A model generated the notes under the pieces. The model saw nothing but the letters and a program-made list of their open reading frames with translations. It had not been told where the DNA came from and made no database searches. The position numbers were made by a program, and so were the translations under genes. A stretch of 64,000 bases of DNA from Halobacillus massiliensis (GTDB lineage Bacteria; Bacillota; Bacilli; Bacillales; Halobacillaceae), in assembly GCF_900166625.1 (NCBI RefSeq), contig NZ_LT800499.1:1282630-1346629 (forward strand), written 5' to 3'. Below are positions 27,331 through 37,479 of this stretch, in pieces (position 1 is the first letter of the stretch; each line of letters begins with the position of its first letter).

Positions 27331-29560
27331 ATGCCGATACATTTCAATGAAACAACGAAAGAGTTCCATCTGCAAAACGATGGACTAAGCTATATATTTA
27401 CTATTATAAAAAATCGCCAGCTGGGGCATTTATATTTTGGAAAAAGGATCCATCACCGTGAATCCTTTCAGCATCTGTTTAAAACACAGGCAAGGGCGGG
27501 AATGTCCAATGTTTACGAAGGAGATTTAGAATTTTCCTTAGACATTATAAAACAGGAATACCCAGCTTACGGAACGGGCGATTATCGTGAACCCGCCTTT
27601 CATCTTCTTCAGGAAGATGGAAGCCGGACAACACAGTTTGAATATATTTCTCATGAGATTATCAATGGGAAGCCTGGTCTTATAGGGCTTCCTGCCACCT
27701 ATACAGAAGAAGACGAAGAGGCGTCGACTTTAATTGTAACACTCAAGGACACCCTGATTGAGGCAGAGATTGAACTGCTGTATACCGTTTATGAGACGCG
27801 CAATGTCATTACCCGGAGTGTGAGGTTTTTAAATAAGGGAGAGCAGAGACTTCAGTTAACGAGGTCGTTGAGTGCGAATGTTGATATGTTTGACGCAGAT
27901 TTTGAGATGCTGCAGCTTTCTGGTTCATGGTCCAGAGAACGTCATGTGAAATCGAGGGAACTAATATCAGGTATTCAAAGTATAAGCAGTACAAGGGGAA
28001 CGAGCAGCACTCAGCAGAATCCTTTCCTGGTTTTAAAGAGAAAGTCGGCAGATGAGCATCAAGGCGAAGTGTTTGGATTTAATCTTGTATACAGCGGGAA
28101 TTTTCTCGCTCAGGTCGAAGTCGATCATTATGACACAGCAAGAGTTTCTATGGGGATAAATCCATTTGACTTTAACTGGCTGCTTGGACCGGGAGAAGTT
28201 TTCCAGGCGCCTGAAGTCGTCATGGTGTATTCGAGTGAAGGTTTAAATGGAATGAGTCAGGAATTCCACAGTCTTTATCGTGAACGTTTAGTCCGGGGGT
28301 ATTGGAGAGACAAAGAACGACCTGTTCTCGTTAACAATTGGGAAGCCACTTATTTTGATTTTAACGAAGAAAAGCTTCTGAATATTGCCAAAGAGTCAAA
28401 GGAGCTGGGAATTGAGCTATTTGTTCTGGATGATGGATGGTTTGGGAAAAGAGATGATGATACAACATCTTTAGGTGATTGGTATGCTGATCGAACAAAA
28501 CTGCCGAATGGGATAGAGGGTATTTCACGAAAAATCACTGATCTCGGAATGAAATTCGGTTTATGGTTTGAACCTGAAATGGTCAATAAACAAAGTGATT
28601 TATACGAACAGCATCCAGATTGGATTATCCAGGTTAAAGGGAGAAACAATTCGCATGGACGAAACCAATATGTACTAGACTTTTCCAGAAAAGAAGTCGT
28701 GGACAACTTGTATAAACAGATGGCGGCCGTACTGTCCAGTTCTCCCATTTCATATGTGAAATGGGATATGAACCGCTATATGACAGAGGTTGGGTCGCTA
28801 GCCTTGCCTGCTGAGCGTCAGAGCGAGGTAGCACACCGCTATATTTTAGGCGTATATGATTTATATGAGCGATTAACTTCTGAGTTTCCGTATGTCCTTT
28901 TTGAGTCCTGTGCCAGCGGCGGCGCCCGCTTTGATCCCGGGATGCTTTATTATGCCCCTCAGACCTGGACAAGTGATGATACAGATGCTATAGAACGGTT
29001 GAAAATTCAGTATGGAACATCTATGGCCTATCCGCTAAGCTCAATGGGTGCCCATGTTTCTGATATTCCTAATCATCAGGTTCAGCGCTTAACAGGACTT
29101 GAAATGAGGGGAGATGTCTCTTTATTTGGAATGTTTGGCTATGAGCTCGACATCACAAAGATGTCGCGAGAAGAAAAAGAGGAAGTGAAGCAGCAGGTCA
29201 GCGTATACAAGGAAAATCGCCGCCTTATTCAAAATGGTACATTCTATCGTCTGCTCAGCCCTTTTGATGAGAATGGAAACTATGTTTCCTGGATGGTTGT
29301 TTCTAATGATCAGAAAGAAGCGCTGGTTGGTTACTATAAAATTCTTGCTGAACCGAACCCGGGCTTTAAGAAGCTGCTGCTAAAAGGGCTTGATCGTAAC
29401 AAAGAATATGCCATTGAAGGAAGACAATGGAGCTATTTTGGCGACGAACTCATGAACGCCGGTCTAATGCTTGATAATGAATACTCAGGATCAACAAAAC
29501 CGCAGGAAGAAAAGCTTGGTGATTTTCGATCCAGGATTTATAAGCTAAAAGAAATAGATA

Positions 29561-29565
<5 letters not shown>
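27331..29565 (+). CDS. alpha-galactosidase, GH36 family
   Basis: 744 aa, the usual size of GH36 AgaA/RafA-type enzymes. An N-terminal beta-supersandwich is followed by the catalytic barrel. YVKWDMNRYMTE contains the nucleophile D479, and WTSDDTDAIERLKIQYG contains the acid/base D549; ESCASGGARFD lies between them. A C-terminal beta domain ends the protein. There is no signal peptide, so it is cytoplasmic and acts on imported raffinose-family sugars. Last gene of the operon before a 19-bp perfect bidirectional terminator. The window thus encodes two alpha-galactosidases of unrelated mechanism. Confidence 0.94.
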
Positions 29566-30657
<1,092 letters not shown>

Positions 30658-30775
30658 CTATACTATAGCACAGAGCCCTGGTAAGTAATGCGTCCAGGTG
30701 TATAACTATTTTGTCTTCTAACCATACTGTTTCTAGACTAACAGAAGGGCGAGACAGTTTTTGAGAAGATTAATC

Positions 30776-30871
30776 ATGACAAGTTTGCCGCTTATTTACA
30801 TGCTCATAATCTGGTATCAATCCAGCCATTCGATAACTGAAATTAAAGCCATTTTGGGGTTGAGTCCATGA
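30776..30871 (+). pseudogene. N-terminal piece of a VanZ-like gene (separate frame)
   Basis: A 31-codon frame, MTSLPLIYMLIIWYQSSHS..., which may start at TTG 30761. It looks like the first membrane helix and following WYxSS segment of VanZ-like proteins. It stops at TGA 30869-30871, overlapping the ATG of the next frame by 4 bases. The downstream frame continues with the expected second part, so the two are probably one protein broken by a frameshift, possibly near the G4 run at 30856-30859. Confidence 0.5.
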
Positions 30872-31191
30872 CGGTCAATGGTTTATTTGAAAGCCTTCAT
30901 ATCATTGAATTTGCGATCCTTTATGTTCTTCTGCTTGGTGCGTTAAAAGCAAACCGCAAATTATCCATGTTTACTAGTGTTTTAGCTGCTTTATTTGCCA
31001 TGCTTTATGGCATGATCGATGAAATACATCAACTTTTTGTACCGGGCCGCTCTTTTACCGTAAATGATCTTATGAAAGATTGGATCGGTGTTGCGGCAGC
31101 TTTTATAATAGTCCACGTGTTCTTTTTAAAAAATAAGATAGTCACGGAGTCAGAAGCAGTCGGTGAAAGGAGAAGGAGTTCGGTGAAATAG
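30868..31191 (+). CDS. VanZ-like membrane protein, C-terminal part
   Basis: 107 aa with three predicted helices. HIIEFAILYVLLLGAL and the VanZ signature MIDEIHQLFVPGRSFTVNDL followed by DWIGVAAAFII are clear. VanZ-like proteins usually have about 130-160 residues and a further N-terminal helix, which is found in the overlapping upstream frame (30776-30871). No good ribosome site precedes ATG 30868. Either a frameshift has split the gene or the two frames are translationally coupled through ATGA. Function of VanZ-like proteins outside glycopeptide resistance is not settled. Confidence 0.65.
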   Translation: MTVNGLFESLHIIEFAILYVLLLGALKANRKLSMFTSVLAALFAMLYGMIDEIHQLFVPGRSFTVNDLMKDWIGVAAAFIIVHVFFLKNKIVTESEAVGERRRSSVK

Positions 31192-31285
31192 ACATAGGGT
31201 AAAGGTGCTTTCTTACAATAACCAGCTTAGCCCTGAGTTTAATTCAGCCGGATTGTTTTTCAAGAAGTGTGAGACCTGATCAGAT

Positions 31286-31330
31286 AAATAATTCATTTTT
31301 ACCGAAGCGGTGGTAAAAATGGATTATTTT
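31286..31330 (+). terminator. hairpin with T-run upstream of the PTS gene
   Basis: AATAATTCATTTTTACC pairs with GGTAAAAATGGATTATT (one G-U pair) around a short GC-rich loop, followed by seven T. It probably ends the VanZ-like transcript; since it is only about 63 bases before the PTS start it could also be an attenuator in that gene's leader. Confidence 0.65.
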
Positions 31331-31392
31331 TTTATAGAAAATATCCTTTACAATGAAAATAGTTGCAAAGTTGAGAGAAGGAGGAAATACAT

Positions 31393-33315
31393 ATGAAAAT
31401 ACTAGCTGTAACGGCATGTCCGGTTGGCATCGCCCATACTTACATGGCTGCGGAAAATCTGCAGAAAGCAGCAGATGAAATGGGCGTTGACATGAAAGTA
31501 GAAACACAAGGGTCCATTGGCGTGGAAAATCCGCTGACAGATCAAGAAATAGCAGAAGCAGACGGTATCATTATCGCCAGTGATAAAGAAGTTTCAAAAG
31601 AAAGGTTTGGAGGAAAACGTCTGCTTGTCGTTGGGGTGCAGGAAGGAATCCGTGAGCCTGAACGGCTGATCCAGAAAATTATAGATCATGAGGTGGAGGT
31701 ATATGGAGGAGCATCTCCCTCAGTAGAAACTGGGAGGCAGCAGAAAAAAGAAAACCCTATTTACCGCCATTTAATGAATGGAGTTTCCTATATGATTCCT
31801 TTTATCGTGGTGGGGGGCCTGCTGATTGCCATCTCATTAGCTCTAGGTGGAGAACAGCAGCCAGAGGGAATCGTCATTCCTGAGGATTCATTTTGGAAAC
31901 AGATTGAAGCGCTAGGGGCGGCTTCGTTCAGTTTTATGGTACCAATTTTAGCTGGTTTTATTGCATATAGTATCGCTGATCGTCCGGGATTGGCTCCTGG
32001 AATTATCGGAGGGTATATTGCAGCTGATGGAAGCTTTTATGGAAGTGAAGCGGGTGCGGGTTTTATCGGGGGAATTATTGCTGGATTTCTGGCAGGGTAT
32101 GTAGTACTAGGAATAAAGAAAATCAAAGTTCCCCAGGCTGTTCAGCCGGTTATGCCTATTATTTTTATACCTATTATCGGTTCGTTAATTGTTGGCTTAC
32201 TGTTTATTTTTGTAATAGGTGCACCTGTGGCAGCAATATTTGAAGGATTGACCTCATGGCTTGAAGGAATGCAAGGATCAAGCGCCGTGTTATTAGCAGT
32301 AATATTAGGTGCTATGATCGCTATTGATATGGGAGGACCTTTCAATAAAGTAGCCTTTCTATTCGGAGCCGCCATGATTGCAGAAGGAAACTATGAAATC
32401 ATGGGAGCCATTGCTGTGGCGATCTGTATTCCGCCGCTGGGCATGGGGCTGGCCACCTTTATCAATAAGAAAAAATATCAGCAGGCTGAGCGTGAAACAG
32501 GAAAGGCATCCTTTACAATGGGACTGTTTGGAATTACAGAAGGTGCCATTCCATTTGCTGCGCAGGATCCGCTTCGCGTTATTCCGAGTATAGTAGTGGG
32601 CTCAGCAACCGGCTCTGTAATCGCAATGCTCAGCAGTGTGGGTGACCGGGTGGCTCATGGAGGACCAATTGTAGCGGTCCTGGGAGCGGTTGATAATATA
32701 ATCATGTTCTTTGTAGCTGCCGCTGTCGGTATGGTAGTTACGGCCTTTATGGTAAATTTGCTGAAAAAAGAACCGGTAACAGCTTCCTCGGATGCTCAGG
32801 ATACAACAAAGGCTGAATATCCAAGTCCTGCAGAGAATAAAGAAGAGCCAATAGAATTGAAGCAGCTGACGGATATTATCTCCTCAGACCTTATTCATAC
32901 AAATGTGGCAGGCACTACACGTGATGAAGTCATTGATGAACTGATTGAGAGTTTAGATGAAAATGGAATTATAAATTCAAAATCTCTTTTTAGAGAAGCT
33001 ATTTTAAACAGAGAAAGTAAAGGATCCACTGGGCTTGGCATGAACATCGCTATTCCGCACGGGAAGTCAGAAGCTGTTAAGCAGCCAGCTGTTGTATTCG
33101 GTCGGAAACTAGAAGGAGTAGACTGGAAGAGCGTGGATGGCACAAGCGCTAAGCTTATATTTATGATTGCTGTACCTAAAGATCGTGAAGGCGATGATCA
33201 TTTGAAAATCTTGCAGATGCTGTCACGTAAACTTATGGATGAGGAATTTAGAAATGAGCTGCTAAAATCAGATAAAACAGAAGAAGCCTATCACTTACTG
33301 GAAAAAATTAAATAA
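31393..33315 (+). CDS. PTS fructose/mannose-family EIIBCA (ManP-like domain order)
   Basis: 640 aa fused phosphotransferase permease. EIIB at about 1-100 has the phospho-cysteine C9 in VTACPVGIAHTYMA. The EIIC membrane domain spans about 115-470, with the substrate-site block FGITEGAIPFAAQDPLR. EIIA at about 495-640 has H556 in IAIPHGKSEA. B-C-A order is that of B. subtilis ManP, whereas FruA is A-B-C. No manA, fruK or BglG-type regulator lies beside it, so it is an orphan and the sugar (mannose or fructose) is open. The start has GAAGGAGGAAATACAT. Confidence 0.9.
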   Translation: MKILAVTACPVGIAHTYMAAENLQKAADEMGVDMKVETQGSIGVENPLTDQEIAEADGIIIASDKEVSKERFGGKRLLVVGVQEGIREPERLIQKIIDHEVEVYGGASPSVETGRQQKKENPIYRHLMNGVSYMIPFIVVGGLLIAISLALGGEQQPEGIVIPEDSFWKQIEALGAASFSFMVPILAGFIAYSIADRPGLAPGIIGGYIAADGSFYGSEAGAGFIGGIIAGFLAGYVVLGIKKIKVPQAVQPVMPIIFIPIIGSLIVGLLFIFVIGAPVAAIFEGLTSWLEGMQGSSAVLLAVILGAMIAIDMGGPFNKVAFLFGAAMIAEGNYEIMGAIAVAICIPPLGMGLATFINKKKYQQAERETGKASFTMGLFGITEGAIPFAAQDPLRVIPSIVVGSATGSVIAMLSSVGDRVAHGGPIVAVLGAVDNIIMFFVAAAVGMVVTAFMVNLLKKEPVTASSDAQDTTKAEYPSPAENKEEPIELKQLTDIISSDLIHTNVAGTTRDEVIDELIESLDENGIINSKSLFREAILNRESKGSTGLGMNIAIPHGKSEAVKQPAVVFGRKLEGVDWKSVDGTSAKLIFMIAVPKDREGDDHLKILQMLSRKLMDEEFRNELLKSDKTEEAYHLLEKIK

Positions 33316-33390
33316 ATATAAATGAGTATCCAATATGCTTTGCTTCCTCTTATTTAACAGGGAAAGGGCTATTCCTTCCTTTTACTGTAG

Positions 33391-33476
33391 TATTAGAAAA
33401 GCGGCTGGGAAATGATTCGCTTTCAATGGGAAACCGGTGTCATCTTTTGAGAAGAGAAAAAGACTGTTCCGTTTAC
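33391..33476 (-). repeat. degenerate MITE-like repeat copy R1
   Basis: GCGGCTGGGAAATGATTCGCTTTC at 33401 onward (written here only as location) resembles the start of copies R2 and R3 but loses the GC-rich middle. A GTTCCGTTTAC box at 33466-33476 follows it. Confidence 0.5.
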
Positions 33477-33590
33477 AGTAATAGGAGGGACGAGGCTGGG
33501 AAATAGCTCGCTTTCCTCGGGGAGCCGATGAGCTAACTCGTCGCACTCGCGAATCTCACCCTGGCTCTATCTCCTTTCTTGTGAAGGAGA
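33464..33590 (-). repeat. MITE-like repeat copy R2 (subtype II)
   Basis: Between GTTCCGTTTAC boxes. Contains GCTGGGAAATAGCTCGC, TTTCC, GGGGAGCC, then ACTCGCGAATCTCACC and CTGGCTCTATCTCC. Same family as R3, R7 and R8; opposite orientation to R4 and R7. Confidence 0.75.
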
Positions 33591-33596
33591 AGGGCT

Positions 33597-33760
33597 GTTC
33601 CGTTTACTAGGGCAGGAAAAAAGCGGTTGGGAAATAGCTCGCTTTCCGCGGGGAGCCGGTGAGCTAGCTCGTTGCACTCGCGGATCTCACCTTGGCTCAA
33701 TCTCCCTGCAGGAGTCTCCCCATTTCCCATCCACTTAACCGTTGATTGTATAAACGGAAC
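33597..33760 (-). repeat. MITE-like repeat copy R3 (subtype II, complete)
   Basis: 164 bp bounded by an inverted pair GTTCCGTTTAC (33597-33607) and ATAAACGGAAC (33750-33760). The core holds GCTCGCTTTCCGCGGGGAGC and TCTCCCTGCAGGAGTCTCCC. It has no coding frame of convincing quality. Confidence 0.8.
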
Positions 33761-33810
33761 GCTGTAGTATCAGTAACCGTTCTAATGAAAATAAGCTTTC
33801 CTTTCCCAAT

Positions 33811-33979
33811 GTTCCGTTACTCTAAAAAAACACAAAGGGCCGGGGGAACGGCGAGACTCCTATGGGAGGATAGAACAGGGTGAGATCCCGGAGGGCTAAA
33901 AGCCCGAGGAAGCTTACCGTTCGCCCATGGAAAGCGAGTTGTTTCCCATGCCCTGCTTTCTATACTAAGTAAACGGAAC
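33811..33979 (+). repeat. MITE-like repeat copy R4 (subtype I, complete)
   Basis: 169 bp bounded by GTTCCGTTAC (33811-33820) and GTAAACGGAAC (33969-33979). Core features are CGGCGAGACTCCTATGGGAG, GGTGAGATCCCGGAGGG and CCATGGAAAGCGAG. Same subtype as R6, in inverse orientation. Confidence 0.8.
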
Positions 33980-33980
33980 C

Positions 33981-34250
33981 CACTTCCAAAATAGCTAAGA
34001 ACGAAGCCTCACTGCGAGTTCAGCACGTAGTGAGATCCCGGAGGGCAAAGCCCGAGGAAGCTTACTGTTCGCCCATGGAAAGCGAGTTGCTTCCCCATGC
34101 CCTGCTTTCTATACTAAGTAAATGGAACTCACTTCCAAAATAGCTAAGAACGAAGCCTCACTGCGAGTTCAAAACGTAGTGAGATCCCGGAGGGCTAAAA
34201 GCCTGAGGAAGCTCACCGTTCGCCCATGGAAAGTGAGTCTTTCCCCAGGC
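33981..34250 (+). repeat. two tandem 149-bp truncated repeat copies R5 and R5'
   Basis: Units 33981-34129 and 34130-34250 are direct copies at a 149-base period. Each begins CACTTCCAAAATAGCTAAGA, then has GTGAGATCCCGGAGGGC and CCATGGAAAG(C/T)GAG. The first ends at a GTAAATGGAAC box (34117-34127). The left half of a complete copy (CGGCGAGACTCC region and left box) is missing from both. Confidence 0.75.
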
Positions 34251-34271
34251 CCGGATCTTTACGAAGGCTCT

Positions 34272-34302
34272 AGAAGCAAAGCATGGAGGATACTTTGCTT
34301 CT
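34272..34302 (-). terminator. terminator of the nucleoside deaminase gene
   Basis: AGAAGCAAAG (34272-34281) pairs with CTTTGCTTCT (34293-34302) just after the stop codon of the - strand gene. No long T-run follows on the - strand, so efficiency is uncertain. Confidence 0.5.
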
Positions 34303-34303
34303 A

Positions 34304-34774
34304 TTAATATTGTTCTTTATCGTCTTTATCGATCCACTCTTCAAAAGGCTGATTGTTTTCATCCAGGTCGATTGAATGAAAAGAAAGATCTCTTTCTTCT
34401 GGCGTTTTATTTAATTCCTTATAAATAAACTGATCATCAAATCCGCCGGCAGCTGCCTGCTGCTGATCTGCGGTATAATAAACCTTTTCAATCTTTGCCC
34501 AGTAAATCGCTCCAAGACACATTGGACACGGTTCACAGCTCGCGTATAACGTACAGGAGGAAAGGTCAAAAGTATTAAGATTTTCACACGCCTGGCGGAT
34601 GGCCTGGATTTCGGCATGAGCCGTCGGATCATTTGCTTTTGTAACTATATTTTGTCCTGTTCCTATGATATGACCGTCTTGCCCTATAACAATAGCCCCG
34701 AATGGACCGCCGCCTGATCGAACACTATCAATAGCAAGCTGTACGGTTTGATGTAAATAATGCTTTTCCTTCAT
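34304..34774 (-). CDS. nucleoside/guanine deaminase (CDA-fold)
   Basis: 156 aa zinc deaminase. THAEIQAI... holds the HAE motif (Zn ligand His and catalytic Glu), and CEPCPMCLGAIYWAKI holds PCxxC. The overall sequence, including the C-terminal EEW segment, resembles Bacillus guanine deaminase GuaD (about 156 aa), so hydrolysis of guanine to xanthine is the best guess. ATG 34774 is preferred over GTG 34783, because GTAGGTG is correctly spaced before it. Next to, but not clearly linked with, the UbiA gene 15 bases upstream. Confidence 0.85.
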   Translation of the reverse strand: MKEKHYLHQTVQLAIDSVRSGGGPFGAIVIGQDGHIIGTGQNIVTKANDPTAHAEIQAIRQACENLNTFDLSSCTLYASCEPCPMCLGAIYWAKIEKVYYTADQQQAAAGGFDDQFIYKELNKTPEERDLSFHSIDLDENNQPFEEWIDKDDKEQY

Positions 34775-34789
34775 ATTTTTCACCTACTA

Positions 34790-35716
34790 TCAAATAAAAA
34801 TTCCAACCCAAATTGCATTTATGACCGCCATTAATAAAAGGATTTTTTCAATATTTGAAACTTCATCAGGGGATTCTACATTCATTTTTAAAATTAAATA
34901 AATAGAGAAAGCGATTATTAAACCAACACCAAGTGCTGCCCACAAACGTTCAAGTCCTAACCAGAAAACACAAAGCCCTGTTAATAAAAAGTAAATGAGG
35001 GCTGGCAGACGACTGAATGCAATTCCAAATCTGTCCACAGACCAAACAACACTTGTTTTCTTTGATGGAACGGCATTTTTATCCGCTTCATAATCCGGTA
35101 TATGATGAACCATTACCCATGAAATGCAAAAAAGGGCATTAATTACTGAATTTTGCCAGGCCCATTCAGGGATTGTATCTAAGGAAAGCCAGGCGCCTGC
35201 AACTCCTAGAAAAAGCACAGATGGAAACGTAGACAGCCATTCTCCAATGATTGGCCTGTAGCTTAACCGAAGGGGAGGGAGCGAGTAGGTAATCGCTCCC
35301 CATAGTCCTATCGAAAGTAAAATCGCCAGCTTAAGGAATCCAAATAAAAACAACCCTATCACAGCAGCTATTAGGACTGCAATCAATCCTTTTCCTAGTC
35401 GTCCCATCATTTCTGCAGATATTAACCCATTCTGTATCACACGGCTCCCTCCAGATAGAATAGCCGGGCTGTGATAATCGGTTCCTGAAAGGTGATCTGT
35501 ATAATCGTTCAGTAAGTGAGTAAGAATGCCATGGATTAAAATGGAACCTACTAATAAAAGACAAAATAACCTTATGATGAAACTTACAGAAAACGAGTAG
35601 TAGAGAAGTAAAGGGAGAATAGTAGAAACGATCGTTGCACCACTTGAAGAGATAACAGCAATGGAGCGAAGAAGAACCCATCCGTTTTTGATAGCTGTCA
35701 GAGCCTGGTTTGTCAT
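34790..35716 (-). CDS. UbiA family prenyltransferase
   Basis: 308 aa, eight to nine helices. Both Asp-rich motifs are present: NDYTDHLSGTDY (about 70-81) and DYEADKNAVPSKKT (about 206-219), which bind Mg-diphosphate. Similar to MenA-like or other UbiA enzymes that attach a prenyl chain to an aromatic ring. No menaquinone gene lies nearby, so the acceptor cannot be named. Confidence 0.85.
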   Translation of the reverse strand: MTNQALTAIKNGWVLLRSIAVISSSGATIVSTILPLLLYYSFSVSFIIRLFCLLLVGSILIHGILTHLLNDYTDHLSGTDYHSPAILSGGSRVIQNGLISAEMMGRLGKGLIAVLIAAVIGLFLFGFLKLAILLSIGLWGAITYSLPPLRLSYRPIIGEWLSTFPSVLFLGVAGAWLSLDTIPEWAWQNSVINALFCISWVMVHHIPDYEADKNAVPSKKTSVVWSVDRFGIAFSRLPALIYFLLTGLCVFWLGLERLWAALGVGLIIAFSIYLILKMNVESPDEVSNIEKILLLMAVINAIWVGIFI

Positions 35717-35793
35717 AATGGATCTCCTTTCAGCATGTATCAGCTATTAAGTAGACTACCCGATTTATGAAAAAGTAAATCGAAGTTTATATA

Positions 35794-35807
35794 AGAAAGC
35801 GTTTTTA
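35794..35807. promoter_or_regulatory. cre-like box upstream of kduD
   Basis: AGAAAGCGTTTTTA fits 12 of 14 cre positions, 42 bases before the kduD start and near a TATAGT -10-like word (35829-35834). Confidence 0.4.
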
Positions 35808-35848
35808 ATCTCTATTATTTATTGATAATATAGTAAGGAATTCTTTTA

Positions 35849-36622
35849 ATGAGGAGAGTGTTATTTATCGGTTACTTTGATTTAAATGGAAAAACAGCTA
35901 TTGTGACAGGTGGAAACAGGGGTCTGGGTGGAGCAATGTCTTACGGACTGGCAGAGGCAGGAGCAGATATTGCCATTGTTCAGAGGTCGAAAGAAGAAAC
36001 AGAAGTCGTTCAAAAAATAAGAGATCTAGGGCGGCAGTGTGAAGTCTTCAGCTTTGATTTATCTCAAACAGGAAATCTGCCGGAGTTAGTAGATCAAATA
36101 AGCGAACGATTTGGAAAGATTGATATATTAATAAATAATGCCGGTGTCCAGCGCCGTTCTCCAGCTGTAGAATTTTCGGAAGAAGATTGGGATTTTGTTA
36201 TCGAAGTTAACCAAAAGTCTGTGTTCAGGCTCTGTCAGCTTGTTGGTAAAAAGATGATTGACCAAGGAAGCGGAAAAATTATTAATCTTGCTTCACTTTT
36301 GTCCTTTCAAGGCGGCTATACGGTTCCAGCTTATGCAGCAGCTAAAGGAGCGGTAGCTCAGTTCACTAAATCTCTTGCTAACGAGTGGGCTTCTAAAAAT
36401 GTAAATGTAAATGCTATAGCTCCAGGTTATATGGCAACAGAAATGAATACTGCTCTAATGGATGATGAATCACGAAGCCATCAGATTCTTGAGAGAATAC
36501 CTGCAGGACGTTGGGGCAAGCCTGAAGATATGGCAGGAGCAGCTGTTTTTCTTGCATCGAATGCCTCGGATTACATACATGGTGAAATCATCACAGTTGA
36601 TGGTGGATGGATGGGCCGATAG
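35849..36622 (+). CDS. kduD: 2-dehydro-3-deoxy-D-gluconate 5-dehydrogenase-type SDR (KduD)
   Basis: 257 aa SDR. FDLNGKTAIVTGGNRGLGGA gives the NAD-binding motif; NNAGVQRRSPAVEFSEEDWD, YAAAKGAV (YxxxK) and VNAIAPGYMATEMN are typical of KduD. It interconverts 2-dehydro-3-deoxygluconate and its 5-keto form in hexuronate breakdown. ATG 35849 is spaced by AAGGA upstream; a later in-frame GTG 35858 is less likely. It precedes an IclR regulator and a KDPG aldolase operon, fitting a common 2-keto-3-deoxy-sugar pool. Confidence 0.85.
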   Translation: MRRVLFIGYFDLNGKTAIVTGGNRGLGGAMSYGLAEAGADIAIVQRSKEETEVVQKIRDLGRQCEVFSFDLSQTGNLPELVDQISERFGKIDILINNAGVQRRSPAVEFSEEDWDFVIEVNQKSVFRLCQLVGKKMIDQGSGKIINLASLLSFQGGYTVPAYAAAKGAVAQFTKSLANEWASKNVNVNAIAPGYMATEMNTALMDDESRSHQILERIPAGRWGKPEDMAGAAVFLASNASDYIHGEIITVDGGWMGR

Positions 36623-36680
36623 TGAAATCAATACGGCTTAAGTGGTATAATTTTAGAATAAAAAGCCGGAGGTCTGTAGC

Positions 36681-37448
36681 ATGACAAAGAAGGAATCAAC
36701 TACTGTTCAATCTGTTGATCGAGCACTGAATATTTTGGAGATCTTAAAAGAACAGCCGAGAGGATTGGGGGTGACCGAACTATCCTATCGTCTGGATGTA
36801 TCTAAGAGCACTGTGCATCGTCTTTTGAGTTCTTTATTAAAAAAGGGATTTGTCAAGCAGGATGTGGAAAATGAGCGCTACTTGCTTGGACTGCGTTTAA
36901 TCGAATTTGGAGAAATAGTTTCCAGTCGTTTAGATATTAGAAAAATAGCCGCGCCCTATTTAAATACACTTGCTGAAAATACTGGGGAAACCGTTCACCT
37001 CGTTCAAATGGACCAAAGTGAAATCGTCTATATTGATAAAACAGAGTCAGAAGCGACGATAAGGATGTTCTCAAAGATAGGGAAACGTGCACCCATGTAC
37101 TGTACAGGAGTGGGAAAAGCAATCTTAGCTTATCTTCCTGAACAGGAAATCAAGCGTGTGTTAAATGAAAAAACGTTAAAGAAATATACAGAAAATACAA
37201 TTACAAATAAAGAGGAAATGATCAGTCACTTAGAATTGATAAGAGATCGAGGGGTCTCCTTTGATATGGAAGAACACAAGGAAGGAATTAATTGTGCAGC
37301 AGCACCTATATTTAATGCGGCAGGAGAAGTAGTCGCAGGAATCAGTGTAGCTGGACCGGTAATGAGAGTAAACGCCGAGAAGCTTCGCAAATTAGCTCAA
37401 GAAGTTAAAAAGACGGCCAATGAAATCTCAAGGGAACTAGGTTCTTAG
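36681..37448 (+). CDS. IclR family regulator (KdgR-like)
   Basis: 255 aa. N-terminal winged helix (VQSVDRALNILEILKE, VTELSYRLDVSKSTVHRLLS) and the C-terminal IclR effector domain (GETVHLVQMDQSEIVYIDK, APMYCTGVGKAILAYLP, INCAAAPIFNAAGEVVAGIS). Position between kduD and the kdgA-dgoK-dgoD operon suggests that it represses both and responds to a 2-keto-3-deoxy acid. ATG 36681 has GCCGGAGGTCTGTAGC. Confidence 0.9.
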   Translation: MTKKESTTVQSVDRALNILEILKEQPRGLGVTELSYRLDVSKSTVHRLLSSLLKKGFVKQDVENERYLLGLRLIEFGEIVSSRLDIRKIAAPYLNTLAENTGETVHLVQMDQSEIVYIDKTESEATIRMFSKIGKRAPMYCTGVGKAILAYLPEQEIKRVLNEKTLKKYTENTITNKEEMISHLELIRDRGVSFDMEEHKEGINCAAAPIFNAAGEVVAGISVAGPVMRVNAEKLRKLAQEVKKTANEISRELGS

Positions 37449-37449
37449 A

Positions 37450-37479
37450 TTGACAGCGTTTTCTTATGTGTCGTATAAT
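37450..37479 (+). promoter_or_regulatory. SigA promoter of the aldolase-dgoK-dgoD operon, overlapped by a cre-like box
   Basis: TTGACA (37450-37455) and TATAAT (37474-37479) with an 18-base spacer, both perfect hexamers. TGACAGCGTTTTCT at 37451-37464 overlaps the -35 and fits 12 of 14 cre positions, so CcpA could block the promoter. The IclR operator is expected in the following 80-base leader. Confidence 0.8.

Noticed and set aside
31393-33315. Naming the PTS gene fruA
   Set aside because: The domain order B-C-A matches ManP rather than the A-B-C FruA of B. subtilis, and no fruK or fruR is adjacent; substrate left open.
33533-33730. Frame inside repeat copies R2-R3
   Set aside because: It lies wholly in the repeat family, has no ribosome site and no protein-like composition. 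The same applies to 34122-34307 and 42877-43119.
33391-34262. Possible CRISPR array or rRNA-like GC-rich region
   Set aside because: Units are 149-169 bp with inverted boxes, not 25-40 bp repeats with unique spacers; no cas genes and no conserved rRNA sequence are present.
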